Positions 1 to 9,194 of a DNA stretch of 64,000 bases are shown here, piece after piece (the first letter of the stretch is position 1; every line of letters starts with the position of its first letter). Origin of the DNA: Flavobacterium limnophilum (lineage in GTDB: Bacteria > Bacteroidota > Bacteroidia > Flavobacteriales > Flavobacteriaceae); NCBI RefSeq assembly GCF_027111315.2, contig NZ_CP114289.2:4439649-4503648 (forward strand), read 5' to 3'. The position numbers and the translations under genes are program-made. The notes beneath the pieces were generated by a model. That model was not told the DNA's origin. It saw only the letters and a list, made by a program, of their open reading frames with translations, and did no database searches.

Positions 1-1263
1 TTTATGGCAAGCACTTCAGGAATACTTAATTTTGCCAAATTGAGAGGAAGTTGGGGGCAAAACGGAAATGAAGATATAGAATCTTTTCAATATCAAGCAA
101 ATATCAATTACTCTTTCCCTGGTTACTTTTTTGGAGATACTAAACCTGTTTCTGGTACAACGGCTATACTTGCTAATGTTCCAAATCCTGACATTAAATG
201 GGAAACTTCAGAGCAATTGGACTTTGGTTTCGATGCTAAACTATTTGATTCTAAACTAGGAGTAACTTTTGACTGGTACAAAAAAACTACCAAAGATTGG
301 TTGGTTAAAGCTGCTGCTTTGGGAACTCAAGGCGCACCACCTTCTTTTATTAACGGTGGAGATGTTGAAAATTCAGGTATCGAATATTCTGTAAACTGGA
401 ACGACAAAATAGGTGATTTCAAATATGGTATCACGTTAAGTGGCTCTCACAACAAAAATGAGATTACCCGAATTGCCAATGCCGATGGAATCATTCACGG
501 ACCAAGCAATGTGCTTTCTCAAGGAACAGGAGAAGTTTCAAGAGCACAAGTTGGACAACCTATTGGATTTTTCTATGGTTACCAAACTGCAGGGATTATT
601 CAAAATCAACAAGAAGCAAGTGAATGGCTTACCCCAAGTGGAAAACCATACTTCAATGATCAACGTCCAGGAGATGTTCGTTTTGTGGATCAAAACCAAG
701 ACGGTGCAATTGATGAAAAAGACATGGTATATTTAGGCAATCCTAATCCAGATTTTGAATTAGGTATCCAATTAAACTTTGAATACAAAGGAGTATATTT
801 GAATACTACAATGGCCGGTAAATATGGCATGCAAGTAATGCAATCGTATCGTTCATTTGCTGACAGTCCTAAACAAAACTATACCTCTGATGTTTTCAAT
901 CGTTGGCATGGCGAAGGCACATCTAATAAAATGCCTAGATTGTCTGCTGTATCCAACAGAAATACCCAATATGTTTCTGATATCTACATGCATGATGCTG
1001 ATTATTTGAGAATTAATAATTTGACTTTAGGGTATAATTTCAGCAAAGTTCTTTCTGATTTTAAATTTGTATCTAACTTAAAAGTATATATGGCTGTAAA
1101 TAACTTATATACCTTTACTAAATATGACGGTATGGATCCAGAAGTACGTTTTTCAGGGAATAGCGATGCTAGTGATAGCACAACAAAATGGGCTTCGGGA
1201 ATTGACCTAGGTTTATACCCTCAAGCAAGAACAGTAATGTTTGGATTAAGTGCTGATTTTTAA
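1..1263 (+). CDS. SusC/RagA-family TonB-linked outer membrane transporter, C-terminal part
   Basis: This is the last ~420 residues of a SusC-type beta-barrel that imports oligosaccharides with its SusD partner. The reading frame is open to the window edge, so the ATG at base 4 is internal and the gene starts outside. Typical SusC barrel signatures are visible: KLRGSWGQNGN near the start, the NPDIKWETSEQLDFGFD strand, a DQNQDGAIDEKDMVYLGNP calcium-binding-like loop, the DADYLRINNLTLGYNF motif near the end, and a terminal aromatic (SADF). The plug and the TonB-box region are missing only because of the window edge. SusD follows after 18 bases, and the downstream glycoside hydrolases point to a beta-glucan oligosaccharide as cargo (inference). 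Confidence 0.95.
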   Translation, partial: FMASTSGILNFAKLRGSWGQNGNEDIESFQYQANINYSFPGYFFGDTKPVSGTTAILANVPNPDIKWETSEQLDFGFDAKLFDSKLGVTFDWYKKTTKDWLVKAAALGTQGAPPSFINGGDVENSGIEYSVNWNDKIGDFKYGITLSGSHNKNEITRIANADGIIHGPSNVLSQGTGEVSRAQVGQPIGFFYGYQTAGIIQNQQEASEWLTPSGKPYFNDQRPGDVRFVDQNQDGAIDEKDMVYLGNPNPDFELGIQLNFEYKGVYLNTTMAGKYGMQVMQSYRSFADSPKQNYTSDVFNRWHGEGTSNKMPRLSAVSNRNTQYVSDIYMHDADYLRINNLTLGYNFSKVLSDFKFVSNLKVYMAVNNLYTFTKYDGMDPEVRFSGNSDASDSTTKWASGIDLGLYPQARTVMFGLSADF

Positions 1264-1281
1264 TATATAAACTCAAAGACA

Positions 1282-2988
1282 ATGAAAAAATTAATATATA
1301 TAGTAGCCATTTCAGCAACTCTTGCAACAACAAGTTGTACAGACTACTTAGATTCTGAGAATCTTTACGGAAAAAACACCGAGAATTTTTATAAAACACC
1401 TACGGACATCAACGAAGCCATGGCGGGTGTTTACAATGCCATTTATATCCAAAATGCCATGAGCGAGGAACAATTGGCTGCCAATTTGCTGGACAATATG
1501 ATGTTAGGTGGTGGTGGGCCAGATGACAAAGCGGCCAAATGGGTCGATAATTTTGAAGACCCTCTTGAAGATACGTATCGTGATATGTGGGTACAATCGT
1601 ATTATGGAATAACGAGAGCCAATGCGATTATCGATAAAACACCAGCTGCCGATTTTTCCAAATATTTCACAACTGTAGCAGAAGCGGATAATTTCAAAAA
1701 ACAAGCCATTGGAGAAGCATTGTTTATGAGAGCCTTCTTCAATTTTAGATTGGCTAAATTCTTTGGTGGGGTTCCATTAATCAACTCACTTGACGCAGAT
1801 AGAATGGTTGGTAGAGCAACTTATACTGAAACTTTTGCACGAATAGCCACTGATTTAAAAGCTGCAATTGAGTCATTGCCGGCCACTCCATTCCCAAGCA
1901 TACCAACCGCTAGTTATGGTCATGCCAACAAATGGGTTGCCGAGGCCTATATGGCACGTGTATATTTATTCTACACGGGTTATATGACTAATATCGAACA
2001 AAAAGCAACTACAGATTTACCATTAGTTGATGGAAAAACATTGAGTGCTGCTGATGTTACTGCTTATTTGAATGATTGTATGACCAATAGTGGTCATGCT
2101 TTGGCCTCCGACTTTAGAAACTTATGGCCTTATTCTTATGTAAACAAAAGTGCCGGCAAAACAGTATTGCCGTGGGCTGCAACTGAAAATTTGTCATGGG
2201 TAGGACAAGATGGTGCTACACCAACTTTTGGCACAGGCAACAAAGAAACCATGTTTGTACAAAGATTCTCCTTTGGAGACTGGAATTGGACCAATGGTCC
2301 AATGTACACCAACAGACTTGCTCTGTTTACAGGAATGCGCGACAACTCCTTGGTGCCTTTCGGAACAGGTTGGGGAATGGGTACTGTAAGTCCAAAATTA
2401 TGGAACAATTGGGCTGATGCCGATCCAAGAAAAGTAGGTTCCATCATTCAAGTTGGAAAAGCGGAACAAGGAACAGATGGCTATAAAGGAGACAAAGGAG
2501 ATCATGAAACAGGATATTTCAATAAAAAATATACATCTCTTCAACATCCCAATGCAGCCAATAGCAATGTAGGTATGTTTGTTCAAATGTATAAATGGGG
2601 TAATGCAGACATGCAATTGATGCATGCCCAAGATTTCATCTTTATGCGTTATGCCGATGTATTGTTAATGCACTCCGAAATAACCAAAACAGCAACTGGA
2701 ATGAATGCAGTAAGATCCAGAGCGGGATTGCTACCTATTGCTTATTCATTAGATGCCATAAAAGAGGAACGTTTGCACGAATTTGCATTCGAAGCTTTAC
2801 ACTGGTATGACATTGTTCGTTGGGGAGATGTGAAAACAGCATTTAGTGATTCTTTCCCAGTGAGAAATTCCGGTACGGATGCTATTTATAGTGCAAAATA
2901 CAGAGCAGAAACCAAAGGGTTGTTGCCAATTCCAGAAACGGAAATAAGATTGTCAAATGGTGTTTATACTCAAAATCCAGGTTGGTAA
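1282..2988 (+). CDS. SusD/RagB-family glycan-binding lipoprotein
   Basis: This is the surface lipoprotein that lids the SusC barrel and captures oligosaccharides. The N-terminus is a lipoprotein signal with Cys19 (ATTSC), followed by the family start motif around YLDSENLYGKNTENFYKTP. The middle carries the TPR-like helical repeats (MRAFFNFRLAKFFGGVPLI), and the C-terminus has the RAGLLPI and LLPIPETEIRLSNG signatures that end in NPGW. Its 568 residues are normal for the family. It is co-transcribed with the upstream SusC. It is probably specific for laminarin-type glucan, judged from the neighbouring GH16, GH30 and GH3 enzymes rather than from its own sequence. Confidence 0.95.
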   Translation: MKKLIYIVAISATLATTSCTDYLDSENLYGKNTENFYKTPTDINEAMAGVYNAIYIQNAMSEEQLAANLLDNMMLGGGGPDDKAAKWVDNFEDPLEDTYRDMWVQSYYGITRANAIIDKTPAADFSKYFTTVAEADNFKKQAIGEALFMRAFFNFRLAKFFGGVPLINSLDADRMVGRATYTETFARIATDLKAAIESLPATPFPSIPTASYGHANKWVAEAYMARVYLFYTGYMTNIEQKATTDLPLVDGKTLSAADVTAYLNDCMTNSGHALASDFRNLWPYSYVNKSAGKTVLPWAATENLSWVGQDGATPTFGTGNKETMFVQRFSFGDWNWTNGPMYTNRLALFTGMRDNSLVPFGTGWGMGTVSPKLWNNWADADPRKVGSIIQVGKAEQGTDGYKGDKGDHETGYFNKKYTSLQHPNAANSNVGMFVQMYKWGNADMQLMHAQDFIFMRYADVLLMHSEITKTATGMNAVRSRAGLLPIAYSLDAIKEERLHEFAFEALHWYDIVRWGDVKTAFSDSFPVRNSGTDAIYSAKYRAETKGLLPIPETEIRLSNGVYTQNPGW

Positions 2989-3018
2989 AAATTAACAATT
3001 ATTAATAAAATTATAATT

Positions 3019-3822
3019 ATGAAAAATAGTAAAGTATTGTATCTTATTCTGGCTTCGTTCGTGCTGCTTTTTTCGGCATGCGATCCAATTGTTGAAGAAC
3101 AGCATTTAGAGAATACCACCAATATTGATGGTGTTGAACTCAAAGCCACAAATACCACATCAGGAGGTAATGAAATTAAACTTGAATTACTTACCACAGG
3201 AATCAGTGGTCATTGGAATTACATAATAGGGAAAGCTTTAACAGACAGAGCTACAGTTGTTTTTCCAGTTATGGGGACTTTTAATTTTGTATATAGGGGT
3301 ACTTTAGGCGCTGAATTATTTGAAAAAAAGGTTTCAGTGACTATTAATAAGTTAGATCATCCAGTTCCGCCTGAATGGGGTGCTTTGTTAGGAGCAGATG
3401 CCGTTAAAGGTAAAACTTGGGTTTTTTATAAAGATAATCCTGCGGCAAATGGTGACGGTCCATTATGGTGGTTTATGTCCCCTCCTAATGATCCAAGTAC
3501 AGCGATGAATGCTTGGTGGAATGCGGGAATATGTTGTGGTCCTAGTGATCAAAATGGGAAAATGCATTTTGATTTAAATGGCAATGCAAATTATACACAT
3601 TATGAAACTGCAACATCTACTGGAACTAAAGGTTTATTTACTTTGGATGTGGCAGGTAAAAGGTTGATTATTAGTGATGGTGCAAAGATGCTTGGTTCTG
3701 CTGCTGGTAATAAAGACGGAGTTTACACAATTGTAGAACTTACACCAACCAAAATGGTGCTTTATTTAAATAATAGTGAGGCCTATGGCACTGGTTGGAC
3801 TTTTGTTTTCAAGCCTGAATAA
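3019..3822 (+). CDS. probable surface glycan-binding lipoprotein
   Basis: A 267-residue lipoprotein (Cys21 in LFSAC) directly after SusD, the position usually held by SusE/SusF-like glycan-binding proteins. An N-terminal Ig/PKD-like beta domain (about residues 25-115) is followed by a C-terminal beta-rich domain with clustered tryptophans (LWWFMSP, NAWWNAGICCG, TGWTFVF) that could stack on sugar rings. No catalytic motif was recognised. The role as an accessory laminarin-binding protein is inferred from position and Trp clusters. A hairpin just after the stop probably ends the SusC-SusD-lipoprotein transcript. Confidence 0.7.
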   Translation: MKNSKVLYLILASFVLLFSACDPIVEEQHLENTTNIDGVELKATNTTSGGNEIKLELLTTGISGHWNYIIGKALTDRATVVFPVMGTFNFVYRGTLGAELFEKKVSVTINKLDHPVPPEWGALLGADAVKGKTWVFYKDNPAANGDGPLWWFMSPPNDPSTAMNAWWNAGICCGPSDQNGKMHFDLNGNANYTHYETATSTGTKGLFTLDVAGKRLIISDGAKMLGSAAGNKDGVYTIVELTPTKMVLYLNNSEAYGTGWTFVFKPE

Positions 3823-3841
3823 TTTAGTTGGTTTGTTTGTT

Positions 3842-3877
3842 TTCGAAAAGGGAAGATTAAAACCTTCCTTTTTCGAA
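3842..3877 (+). terminator. hairpin after the SusC/SusD/lipoprotein genes
   Basis: A TTCGAAAAGG...CCTTCCTTTTTCGAA inverted repeat starts 19 bases after the lipoprotein stop. The right arm contains a T-run, so it fits an intrinsic terminator for the susCD part of the locus. Confidence 0.6.
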
Positions 3878-4064
3878 TTACTTTCCATTATCTGTAGAAT
3901 AATTCATTCAAAATGCCATTTTCATATTTACAGTTCTTCAAATGACTTTGAAGGAGATGTTAATTCTGGTTTTATCTTTTTCAACTGAAAGAATTGAGAT
4001 GAAATTTATAATAATTTGGTTAGTTAGTTAGGTTAAATGGGGATTAATTATTTAACTTAAGTTG

Positions 4065-4122
4065 TTCATCAAGAGCTTCTGTGGCAGGTAACCCAGAAGC
4101 TTTGATGAATTAATTCTTTTTT
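4065..4122 (+). terminator. second hairpin in the gap before the first GH16 gene
   Basis: TTCATCAA-G-AGCTTCTG pairs with CAGAAGCT-TTGATGAA across a 12-base loop, and a T-rich stretch follows. The 466-base gap (3823-4288) otherwise holds no gene that I can support. This hairpin could be a second terminator or a leader structure upstream of the enzyme genes. Confidence 0.45.
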
Positions 4123-4288
4123 AAATCCAACTTTTTATTTTGCTTAATAGTAATGCTCAGTTATGGGCAAAAATTAAAGTTGCCATCTCTGTCTTCAATA
4201 GGGTTTGTAGTTATTCTTTGTTTAAAGATTTAAAATAAAAAATATCTTTTGGCCTTATTATGGCGTTAATTCAAAAATAATATTCTAA

Positions 4289-5377
4289 ATGATTCAAAAC
4301 AGTTTGTTTTCAAAATGGCAAATGGCTATATTAATGTGTAGTTTATTAATTGGTGCTTTTGTTTCCTGCAGCTCGGATGGAGGCTCTTCTGGAGGAAATT
4401 CCGGATCGGGTACAATACCTTCGGATCTTGTGGTAACTACCGAAATTGTTGGCGTAAGTACACAATATCCAAACGGAAACGGTAGTGGTACGGTAAAATT
4501 TAGCATTACTCCAAATAATGCCACATCCTATAAAGTTGTTTTTGGAGATGGTGAAACTATTGAAACTACAACAGGAGTTTTTACCCACACCTATAGTTCA
4601 AGTGGTACTAAAACCTATGAAGTTCAAGTTACGGCATTCAACGGTTTAAAATATTTCAATATATCAAAATCTATTATCGTTTTTGTTGCAACTACCCAAA
4701 TTTGGGGTGACGAATTTGATGTTGATGGAGCACCAAATAGCACAAAATGGGGTTATGATTTAGGTGCTGGAGGTTGGGGAAACAATGAACCACAATATTA
4801 TACCAATAGAACAGAAAATGCCATCGTTCAAGGAGGTGTATTAAAAATTATTACAAAAAAAGAAAGTTATCTGGGTAGTAATTATACTTCTGCAAGACTT
4901 AAAACAGCCGGGAAATTTTCATTTAAATATGGCAAAGTAGAAATAAGGGCAAAAATGCCTTCGGGTGGAGGAACTTGGCCTGCCTTGTGGATGTTGGGCG
5001 ATAATATTGGTACAGTTAGTTGGCCAGCTTGTGGAGAAATAGATATTATGGAACACCTAGGCAATCAACTTAATAAAATTTATGGAACACTGCATTATCC
5101 AGGTCATTCAGGTGCAACTGGTGATGGATCAACAACAATGATTTCTAATGCAGCAACAGAATTTCATGTCTATTCCTTAGATTGGCGTGCAGACACAATT
5201 AAATTTTATGTGGATAATCAGTTATTCAAGACCTTTGTGAATTCGGCAAGTGTTCCTTTCAACCAGAATTTTTTCTTAATTATTAATTGTGCAATTGGAG
5301 GTGATTTTGGTGGAACAATAGATCCAAATTTTGTTTCCTCAACTTTAGAAGTAGATTACATTAGAGTTTACAATTAA
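4289..5377 (+). CDS. GH16 endo-beta-1,3-glucanase (laminarinase), lipoprotein
   Basis: A 362-residue surface lipoprotein (Cys27 followed by a SSDGGSSGG spacer) with a PKD/Ig-like domain (about 45-133) and a GH16 catalytic domain (about 137-362). The catalytic motif EIDIME covers Glu250 (nucleophile), Asp252 and Glu255 (acid/base). The flanking WGNNEPQYYT, KFSFKYGKVEIRAKMP and WPALWMLG motifs are typical of laminarinase-like GH16 enzymes, and the protein ends in the usual DYIRVYN. It would cut laminarin at the cell surface into oligosaccharides for the SusCD pair. It is followed by a second GH16 gene with a different accessory domain. Confidence 0.93.
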   Translation: MIQNSLFSKWQMAILMCSLLIGAFVSCSSDGGSSGGNSGSGTIPSDLVVTTEIVGVSTQYPNGNGSGTVKFSITPNNATSYKVVFGDGETIETTTGVFTHTYSSSGTKTYEVQVTAFNGLKYFNISKSIIVFVATTQIWGDEFDVDGAPNSTKWGYDLGAGGWGNNEPQYYTNRTENAIVQGGVLKIITKKESYLGSNYTSARLKTAGKFSFKYGKVEIRAKMPSGGGTWPALWMLGDNIGTVSWPACGEIDIMEHLGNQLNKIYGTLHYPGHSGATGDGSTTMISNAATEFHVYSLDWRADTIKFYVDNQLFKTFVNSASVPFNQNFFLIINCAIGGDFGGTIDPNFVSSTLEVDYIRVYN

Positions 5378-5543
5378 AACAATATTTTCTTAATCCTCTG
5401 AAAATAAACGTCGAAAATGCAATGTTTAAAAGCAAATCATTTGCCTGCAATGAACTCGTTTAGAAAACAAAGTATAAATAATTCTTGGGACACATATACA
5501 TTCATAAAGAATAAAATAATTGATTTGAAAAGTAAAGATATTT

Positions 5544-6848
5544 ATGCGGTATAGAAAATTAGTAAAGCAATTCTTTTTGCAATTGATGATGATTTTGTTT
5601 TTGGCTAATTGTGCTAATGCAAATACTCGTAGAAAAGGTGTAAGTAATAAAAGTAGTGCTATGCCAATACTTGTTGAAGCAGAAACTTTTAGTGCAAACT
5701 CGGGAAATATTACAGTTTTAAAGGACAAACCTAATGTTGGATTTGTAAAAACAGGCGATGGAGGTTCGTGGCTGGGTTATAGTATAAATTTTCCTGTTTC
5801 CGGTAGGTACATTGTGCGTCTTTTTGCAAAAAACGAAGAGATAAAAGAAGTCAATTGCTGGCTCGAAGATAATATCGATAATAAAGAGGGGCGAATTTAT
5901 AACATTACCGGCAATATTGCTGTAGCTGGAAAAAGTTCCAATAATTTTGTCCAAAAAGACGGTTCTCCCTTGGAGGCAAAGACTCATTTGATGAAACTTC
6001 ACATAGAAAAAAGCCCTTTATTAATTGATAAAATCGAGTTCATTTTAATAAAAGAACATAAATCATCTCCAATTGTTTTCAAACAAAATACCACCGGAAA
6101 AGAATGGGAATTAACTTGGAGTGACGAGTTTAATGGCGAGGGATTGCCCGATGGGACAAAATGGACTTATGATATCGGAAATTGGGGTTGGGGTAATAAC
6201 GAAGCACAATATTATACCGAAAAAAGGCTAGAAAATGCCAGACAAGAAAATGGAAATCTTATTATCGAAGCCAGAAAAAATGATGATGGAAAGCCGTGGA
6301 CTTCAGCAAGGTTAACAACAAGAGGAAAAGAAAGTTTCTTGTTTGGAAAAATAGAATTTAGGGCCAAAGTTCCAGTAGGAAAAGGATCTTGGTCTGCAGG
6401 ATGGTTGCTGGGCGATTCCTATGTAGATGAATTGTCCTGGCCTAATTGTAGTGAAATTGATGTGTTGGAAAATGTAGGTTCTGAAATAGATGACATAACA
6501 GGGAATGGGAAAACACACGCTTCAATTCATTATGAAGGCTATTATTTTAAAAAAGGAAATCAAATTCCATTTGTTACCGATGTTGAAAATATGAATGGAG
6601 AATTTCATGACTACACACTCGAATGGTTGCCATCAGGAATGGCCATGTATATTGACGGAAAAAAATATTTCGACTATCAAGTAACTACAGCTAGAAGTGA
6701 GGCTTGGCCTTATAACAAAATACCGCAAAACCTTATTCTAAATCTTGCAATAGGTGGCGGAATGGGAGGAGATATAGACCCAGTGATGACTTCGCAAAAA
6801 ATCATATTAGATTATGTGAGGGTTTATGAACTGAAAAAAGCAGAGTAG
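5544..6848 (+). CDS. GH16 glucanase with N-terminal CBM6-like domain, lipoprotein
   Basis: A 434-residue protein with a lipoprotein-type signal (Cys23 in LANC). Residues about 42-168 form a CBM6-like beta-sandwich (VEAETFS..., GDGGSWLGYSINFPVSGRY..., LLIDKIEFIL). Residues about 187-432 form a GH16 domain with catalytic motif EIDVLE (Glu304, Asp306, Glu309). WGWGNNEAQYYT and LDYVRVYEL match laminarinase-type GH16. It is probably an endo-beta-1,3-glucanase with its own binding module, complementing the PKD-linked GH16 upstream. The signal region is short and the exact start is not certain. Confidence 0.9.
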   Translation: MRYRKLVKQFFLQLMMILFLANCANANTRRKGVSNKSSAMPILVEAETFSANSGNITVLKDKPNVGFVKTGDGGSWLGYSINFPVSGRYIVRLFAKNEEIKEVNCWLEDNIDNKEGRIYNITGNIAVAGKSSNNFVQKDGSPLEAKTHLMKLHIEKSPLLIDKIEFILIKEHKSSPIVFKQNTTGKEWELTWSDEFNGEGLPDGTKWTYDIGNWGWGNNEAQYYTEKRLENARQENGNLIIEARKNDDGKPWTSARLTTRGKESFLFGKIEFRAKVPVGKGSWSAGWLLGDSYVDELSWPNCSEIDVLENVGSEIDDITGNGKTHASIHYEGYYFKKGNQIPFVTDVENMNGEFHDYTLEWLPSGMAMYIDGKKYFDYQVTTARSEAWPYNKIPQNLILNLAIGGGMGGDIDPVMTSQKIILDYVRVYELKKAE

Positions 6849-6899
6849 TAAGCTCCGATTTATTAATCTTTCAAATAACAAACAATAAAACTAAAATCC

Positions 6900-9101
6900 A
6901 TGGTTAGAAATATTTTTAAAATTTCAGTAGTAGCAATTATTTGTAATGCAATGACGGTTATGACTGTTAATGCTCAAGATATAAATAGTTCAAAATCCAT
7001 AGAAACTAAAATAGAAAATATAATTTCCTTGTTAACTATCGAGGAAAAAGTGGCAATGTGTCATGCACAATCTAAATTTAGTACTCCAGGAGTAGAAAGG
7101 CTTGGTGTTCCCGAATTATGGATGTCTGATGGTCCTCATGGGGTTCGCGGAGAAATAAATTGGGATAATTGGGGATACGCTGGATGGACAAACGATTCTA
7201 TAACGGCATTTCCTGCGTTGACTTGTTTGGCAGCAACATTTAATCCTAATTTATCTAAAGATTACGGAATAAGTATTGGCGAAGAAGCTCGCTACAGAAA
7301 AAAAGATGTGCTTTTAGGTCCAGGTGTAAATATGTATCGATCTCCTTTGAATGGGCGAAATTTTGAATATATGGGCGAAGATCCGTTTTTGGCCTCAAAA
7401 ATGGTGGTTCCGTACATTCAAGGGGTACAACAAAATGGAGTGGCCGCCTGCGTGAAGCATTTTGCGCTAAATAATCAAGAAGTTTGGAGAGACCATATCA
7501 ATGTTGAAGTCAGTGATAGAGCTTTGCACGAAATCTATTTACCAGCATTTAAAGCCGCGGTCGAAGAGGGAAAAGTCTGGTCAATTATGGGTTCCTATAA
7601 CCAGTTTAGACGTCAGTTTTGTTGTCATAATGATTTGCTGTTGAACAAAATATTAAAAAAAGATTGGAATTTTGATGGCGTTGTAATCACCGATTGGGGA
7701 GGTGCGCATGATACAAAACAAGCAGCGCTAAATGGTTTAGACATAGAAATGGGAACGGGTACCGATGGTTTAACAACATCTACAAAAAACGCTTACGATT
7801 CTTATTATCTGGCTAATCCATTTTTGAAATTACTCAAAAGCGGCGAAATTGCAGAAGACGTTCTAAATGATAAAGTTAGAAGAATTTTGCGTTTAATGTT
7901 TCGAACTAATATGAATCCTAATCGTTCTTTTGGAAGAATGAACAATCAAGAACACATAGATGTAGCCAGAAAAATTGCTGGTGAAGGAATTGTGTTATTA
8001 AAAAATGAGGCTTCATTTTTCCCAATTGATGCATCAAAAAAGATAACTATTGCGGTTATTGGCGAAAATGCCACAAAATCAATGACAATTGGTGGTGGTT
8101 CTTCCGAATTGAAAGCCAAAAATGAAATAGCTCCTTTAGAGGGATTGAAAAATCGATACAAAAATGCAACTATAAAATATGCAATGGGATATGCCTCTGG
8201 CCCTTCGGCTTATGACAGGGTTATTCCTTCCACATTAGACGCAAATAAACTAAAACAAGAAGCAATTGAAGTAGCTACAAAAGCAGATATTGTGCTGTTT
8301 TTTGGTGGACTTAATAAAAATCACCTTCAAGATTGTGAAGGAGCGGATAGAAAAGAGTTTAAACTGCCTTTTGGACAAGACGAATTATTAAATGAACTTA
8401 TAAAAGTAAATCCAAATATAGGGGTTGTATTAATAAGTGGAAATGCTGTCGAGATGCCGTGGATTTCCGAAATCAAAGCCTTAATGCAAACTTGGTATTT
8501 GGGCAGTGTTGCCGGAAATGCAATTGCCGACGTGATTAGTGGCGATGTAAATCCTTCGGGGAAATTGCCGTTTTCATTTCCTAAAAAATTAAGTGATAAT
8601 GCGGCACATTCTTTTGGAGAATTGAGTTATCCCGGAGACGGAGTCAATCAATACTACAAAGAAGATATTTTGGTGGGTTACAGATGGTTCGACACCAAGA
8701 AAATTAAACCCCTGTTTGCTTTTGGAGAAGGACAGTCTTATACAACATTTGAACTTTCTAAATGGACTGCAGATAAGAAAGAGTATACAAAAAATGAATC
8801 AATTTTAATTTCGGGAAATGTTTCCAATACCGGTAATATTGATGGCTCAGAAGTAGTTCAGGTTTATGTTGGAAAACTAAATTCAAAAGTTAATAGAGCG
8901 GAAAAAGAATTGAAAGGTTTCCAGAAAATTGAAGTCAAAAAAGGGGAAAATGCCGCCGCCTCAATTTCGATTGATGTAAATAGTTTAAGTTTTTATGATG
9001 AATCCATTTCAAATTGGAATCTAGAAAAAGGGGACTATATAATTTACATCGGGAATTCATCCAACAATATTTCAAAAAAAATAAAAATAACAATCAAATA
9101 A
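6900..9101 (+). CDS. GH3 beta-glucosidase
   Basis: A 733-residue GH3 enzyme with a cleavable signal peptide (to about NAQ, residue 26), so probably periplasmic. The (beta/alpha)8 domain carries the nucleophile Asp265 in the VVITDW motif and the KHFALN motif around residues 186-191. The alpha/beta sandwich and the C-terminal fibronectin III-like domain (EVVQVYVGKL, ELKGFQKIEVKKGE) are complete. It would release glucose from imported beta-gluco-oligosaccharides. It differs clearly from the second GH3 of this locus, so the two likely divide linkages or chain lengths between them. Confidence 0.92.
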   Translation: MVRNIFKISVVAIICNAMTVMTVNAQDINSSKSIETKIENIISLLTIEEKVAMCHAQSKFSTPGVERLGVPELWMSDGPHGVRGEINWDNWGYAGWTNDSITAFPALTCLAATFNPNLSKDYGISIGEEARYRKKDVLLGPGVNMYRSPLNGRNFEYMGEDPFLASKMVVPYIQGVQQNGVAACVKHFALNNQEVWRDHINVEVSDRALHEIYLPAFKAAVEEGKVWSIMGSYNQFRRQFCCHNDLLLNKILKKDWNFDGVVITDWGGAHDTKQAALNGLDIEMGTGTDGLTTSTKNAYDSYYLANPFLKLLKSGEIAEDVLNDKVRRILRLMFRTNMNPNRSFGRMNNQEHIDVARKIAGEGIVLLKNEASFFPIDASKKITIAVIGENATKSMTIGGGSSELKAKNEIAPLEGLKNRYKNATIKYAMGYASGPSAYDRVIPSTLDANKLKQEAIEVATKADIVLFFGGLNKNHLQDCEGADRKEFKLPFGQDELLNELIKVNPNIGVVLISGNAVEMPWISEIKALMQTWYLGSVAGNAIADVISGDVNPSGKLPFSFPKKLSDNAAHSFGELSYPGDGVNQYYKEDILVGYRWFDTKKIKPLFAFGEGQSYTTFELSKWTADKKEYTKNESILISGNVSNTGNIDGSEVVQVYVGKLNSKVNRAEKELKGFQKIEVKKGENAAASISIDVNSLSFYDESISNWNLEKGDYIIYIGNSSNNISKKIKITIK

Positions 9102-9194
9102 TTAAGGATTTCATATTGAAAACACCCTCCTTTTTTATTCCTTTTTTTAAAGCATCTTGTGATGTTTTTTAAAAATAAATCACAATAAAACAAT

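Noticed and set aside
4..1263. ATG at base 4 as the start of the SusC gene
   Set aside because: The frame is open to the window edge and the sequence begins inside the barrel domain, so the true start is outside.
9145..9172. Small hairpin between the first GH3 and GH30 as a terminator
   Set aside because: The stem is only about four strong pairs (CATC/GATG); too weak to call.
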